Part shown: in pieces, positions 20,402 through 21,249 of the stretch
How the letters are laid out: each line of letters begins with the position of its first letter
How positions within the stretch are numbered: position 1 is the stretch's first letter
Assembly (NCBI GenBank): GCA_001828445.1
Contig: MHYJ01000036.1
Location: 27,656 to 48,904 of the forward strand
DNA: 21,249 bases
Source of the DNA: Planctomycetes bacterium RBG_16_43_13
GTDB taxonomy: Bacteria > Planctomycetota > MHYJ01
Direction: 5' to 3'
The notes under the pieces: model-generated
Told to the model about the DNA's origin: nothing
The model's input: only the letters and a program-made list of their open reading frames with translations
Databases searched by the model: none
Translations under genes and position numbers: made by a program

Positions 20402-20580
20402 TTACAATTAGGTTTTGCGACGCAAGAATAAGGAAAGACTGCTATTATTTCCGAATTTGCAACCGACCGGCAAAATGGGTTGTTAAGGGATCACAGAGGT
20501 ATGGACATCCCCCGCCAGTGCTGCATTATCGCTGTGGTTATCACGCTGATAAGACTGACAGGCTGCCGATAAGCCCCTGA
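20398..20580 (+). CDS. Small zinc-ribbon-like protein (60 aa)
   Basis: The ATG overlaps the upstream stop by ATGA. Cysteines are arranged as CDARIRKDC, CNRPAKWVVKG and YRCGYHADK. The CNRPA...YRCGxH layout is the same as in the protein at 18360-18575, so a shared zinc-binding fold is likely. A stretch of prolines (HPPPVLH) lies between. The role is unknown. The next gene starts 14 bases after its stop, with only a weak GAGG before it. Confidence 0.55.
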   Translation: MITIRFCDARIRKDCYYFRICNRPAKWVVKGSQRYGHPPPVLHYRCGYHADKTDRLPISP

Positions 20581-20594
20581 CGGGTGAGGCCAGG

Positions 20595-20801
20595 ATGACA
20601 CGTGAGATGCGCAAAAAATATGCACCTGTACCTGATTCAGCAGGCCGGATGCGCCGTCCGGCAGGCGGGAAGGATGTCATTTACCTGTGTGGTGTTATTG
20701 ACGAGCTGGAAAGCATTGTGAGAGATATTCAGGGTAATTTACCCCTGAACACTCAACACTGGATTAATCAGCGATTATTGATAGCGAGGGCTAAGAAATG
20801 A
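20595..20801 (+). CDS. Small hypothetical protein (68 aa)
   Basis: Only GAGG (20584-20587) precedes the ATG, so the start is less secure than for its neighbours. The N-terminus is basic (MTREMRKKYAPVP); the central part (VIYLCGVIDELESIVRDIQ) is a helix and the end is basic. A six-base hairpin GCCGGA/TCCGGC (20644-20662) lies inside the coding region. No motif recognised. Its stop overlaps the next gene by ATGA. Confidence 0.5.
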   Translation: MTREMRKKYAPVPDSAGRMRRPAGGKDVIYLCGVIDELESIVRDIQGNLPLNTQHWINQRLLIARAKK

Positions 20802-20986
20802 TATATATTTTTCTGGGTGCTTGGATATTGCTTCTACTGATTTTCACTATTCCGATTTTTCTTGGGGCACCCAATAAATATTACAGTAAAGTAAAGATTG
20901 TCGGATCAGGAATCATTACTCCGGTTGCCATGGCAAGCATTGCAAATGTTCGTGCCATTGGATGGGATGAACGCCAGGATAATTAA
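20798..20986 (+). CDS. Small membrane protein (62 aa)
   Basis: Begins with an ATGA overlap. The first 24 residues (MIYIFLGAWILLLLIFTIPIFLG) are one hydrophobic span that begins at the first residue, so either an anchor or an uncleaved signal; no cleavage motif is seen. The rest is short and polar, with a mildly hydrophobic GSGIITPVAMASIANV. Function not recognised. The last 20 bases overlap the next gene. Confidence 0.55.
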   Translation: MIYIFLGAWILLLLIFTIPIFLGAPNKYYSKVKIVGSGIITPVAMASIANVRAIGWDERQDN

Positions 20987-21152
20987 AATAACAGATTGCA
21001 AGACTTGCCCATATTTTCTTGACTCGACTCTCGTGTCTGAATCTTTGGCCTGGTGTCAGGATTGCAAACAATATTTTACTTATATTCAGGGGCAGATTCC
21101 TGGTTGCTGTTGCCTGGATTTGGTTGATGCAGTTCACAATGGCGAACGATAG
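20967..21152 (+). CDS. Small cysteine-rich protein (61 aa)
   Basis: The frame is open from 20898, but that part overlaps the membrane protein gene and ATG 20967 is preferred; its ribosome site is weak (GGATGGG upstream). The protein reads MNARIIKITDCKTCPYF, then WCQDCKQYF, then IPGCCCLDL, which gives three cysteine groups likely holding one zinc. This order (DCxxCP, C, IPxxC) fits small phage proteins of unknown role. Its 3' end is overlapped by a gene candidate on the opposite strand. Confidence 0.55.
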   Translation: MNARIIKITDCKTCPYFLDSTLVSESLAWCQDCKQYFTYIQGQIPGCCCLDLVDAVHNGER

Positions 21153-21249
21153 TGTCGTCGTAGATATATAACTTACAGCCGCAGGCCAGCAACCGAAACG
21201 GATCAGCTTCGGATTGCTTCCTAAATCGCCACATCAGCTTTCTTTTCAT
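21076..21249 (-). CDS. Candidate minus-strand small zinc protein (57 aa or more)
   Basis: Reading the minus strand from the window's last base gives ATG AAA AGA... to a stop at 21076-21078, 57 residues. The centre, ACGCKLYIYDDTIVRHCELHQ, has the CxC...HC.LH pattern of tiny phage zinc proteins, which random antisense sequence would not often produce. The + strand at 21153-21249 has no usable frame. The start could lie further right, outside the window. It converges on, and overlaps by 77 bases, the last + strand gene. It is the only minus-strand gene I would defend here. Confidence 0.45.
   Translation of the reverse strand: MKRKLMWRFRKQSEADPFRLLACGCKLYIYDDTIVRHCELHQPNPGNSNQESAPEYK

Noticed and set aside
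20644..20662. GCCGGA/TCCGGC hairpin resembling an enterobacterial REP element
   Set aside because: A single six-base stem inside a coding region, no second copy seen; chance is likely.
1..21249. tRNA, rRNA or integrase genes
   Set aside because: No cloverleaf, rRNA segment, tyrosine-recombinase or serine-recombinase motif was found by eye on either strand.

Overview
The window is part of a tailed bacteriophage genome (or prophage). All well-supported genes lie on the + strand and are packed with 1-20 base overlaps (ATGA, GTGA, TAATG). There is no host housekeeping gene, integrase, capsid, terminase, polymerase or lysis gene in view, so the host cannot be named. The virion proteins at the left resemble the internal/ejection proteins of short-tailed (BPP-1/BcepC6B-like) phages; that is an impression from memory of the families, not a search result.

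Layout. (1) 1-6817: the end of the late virion module, with a glycine-zipper protein cut by the left edge, two large probable ejection proteins, and a tail fibre/spike carrying seven ~42-residue repeats (a likely seven-bladed beta-propeller) and a typical C-terminal fibre tip. (2) 6818-7025: the only long non-coding gap. It holds interleaved inverted repeats that could form a pseudoknot or competing hairpins, then a convincing intrinsic terminator, then the ribosome site of the next operon. (3) 7026-12213: two small genes, then a translation-coupled block of a DEAD/DEAH helicase, an SNF2-helicase/DNA-methyltransferase fusion, a small PnuC-like membrane protein, a VRR-NUC nuclease and a short C5-methyltransferase-like protein. 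(4) 12207-17137: replication and recombination genes: a CHC2 zinc-finger protein, a VapE-type helicase, a small zinc finger, a promoter, a Cas4/RecB-like nuclease fused to a phiC31-gp3-like domain, a small unknown, an excisionase-like DNA-binding protein, a small P-loop protein and SSB. (5) 17138-21249: a run of very small genes, many cysteine-rich or with a single membrane span, including several below 60 codons. At the right edge a probable minus-strand gene converges on the last + strand gene.

How they work together. The centre forms a replication/recombination set: zinc-finger and VapE helicase for initiation, a nuclease with a fused partner and SSB for recombination, and two methyltransferases with helicases and a nuclease that could protect phage DNA or act against other DNA. 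The best candidates for something new are the nuclease-gp3 fusion with a possible leaderless promoter and a possible internal translation start, a 26-codon remnant that joins the two ends of a second methyltransferase gene, the structured leader before the early operon, and the two-blade periodicity of the fibre propeller. No previously undescribed system is demonstrated by sequence reading alone.
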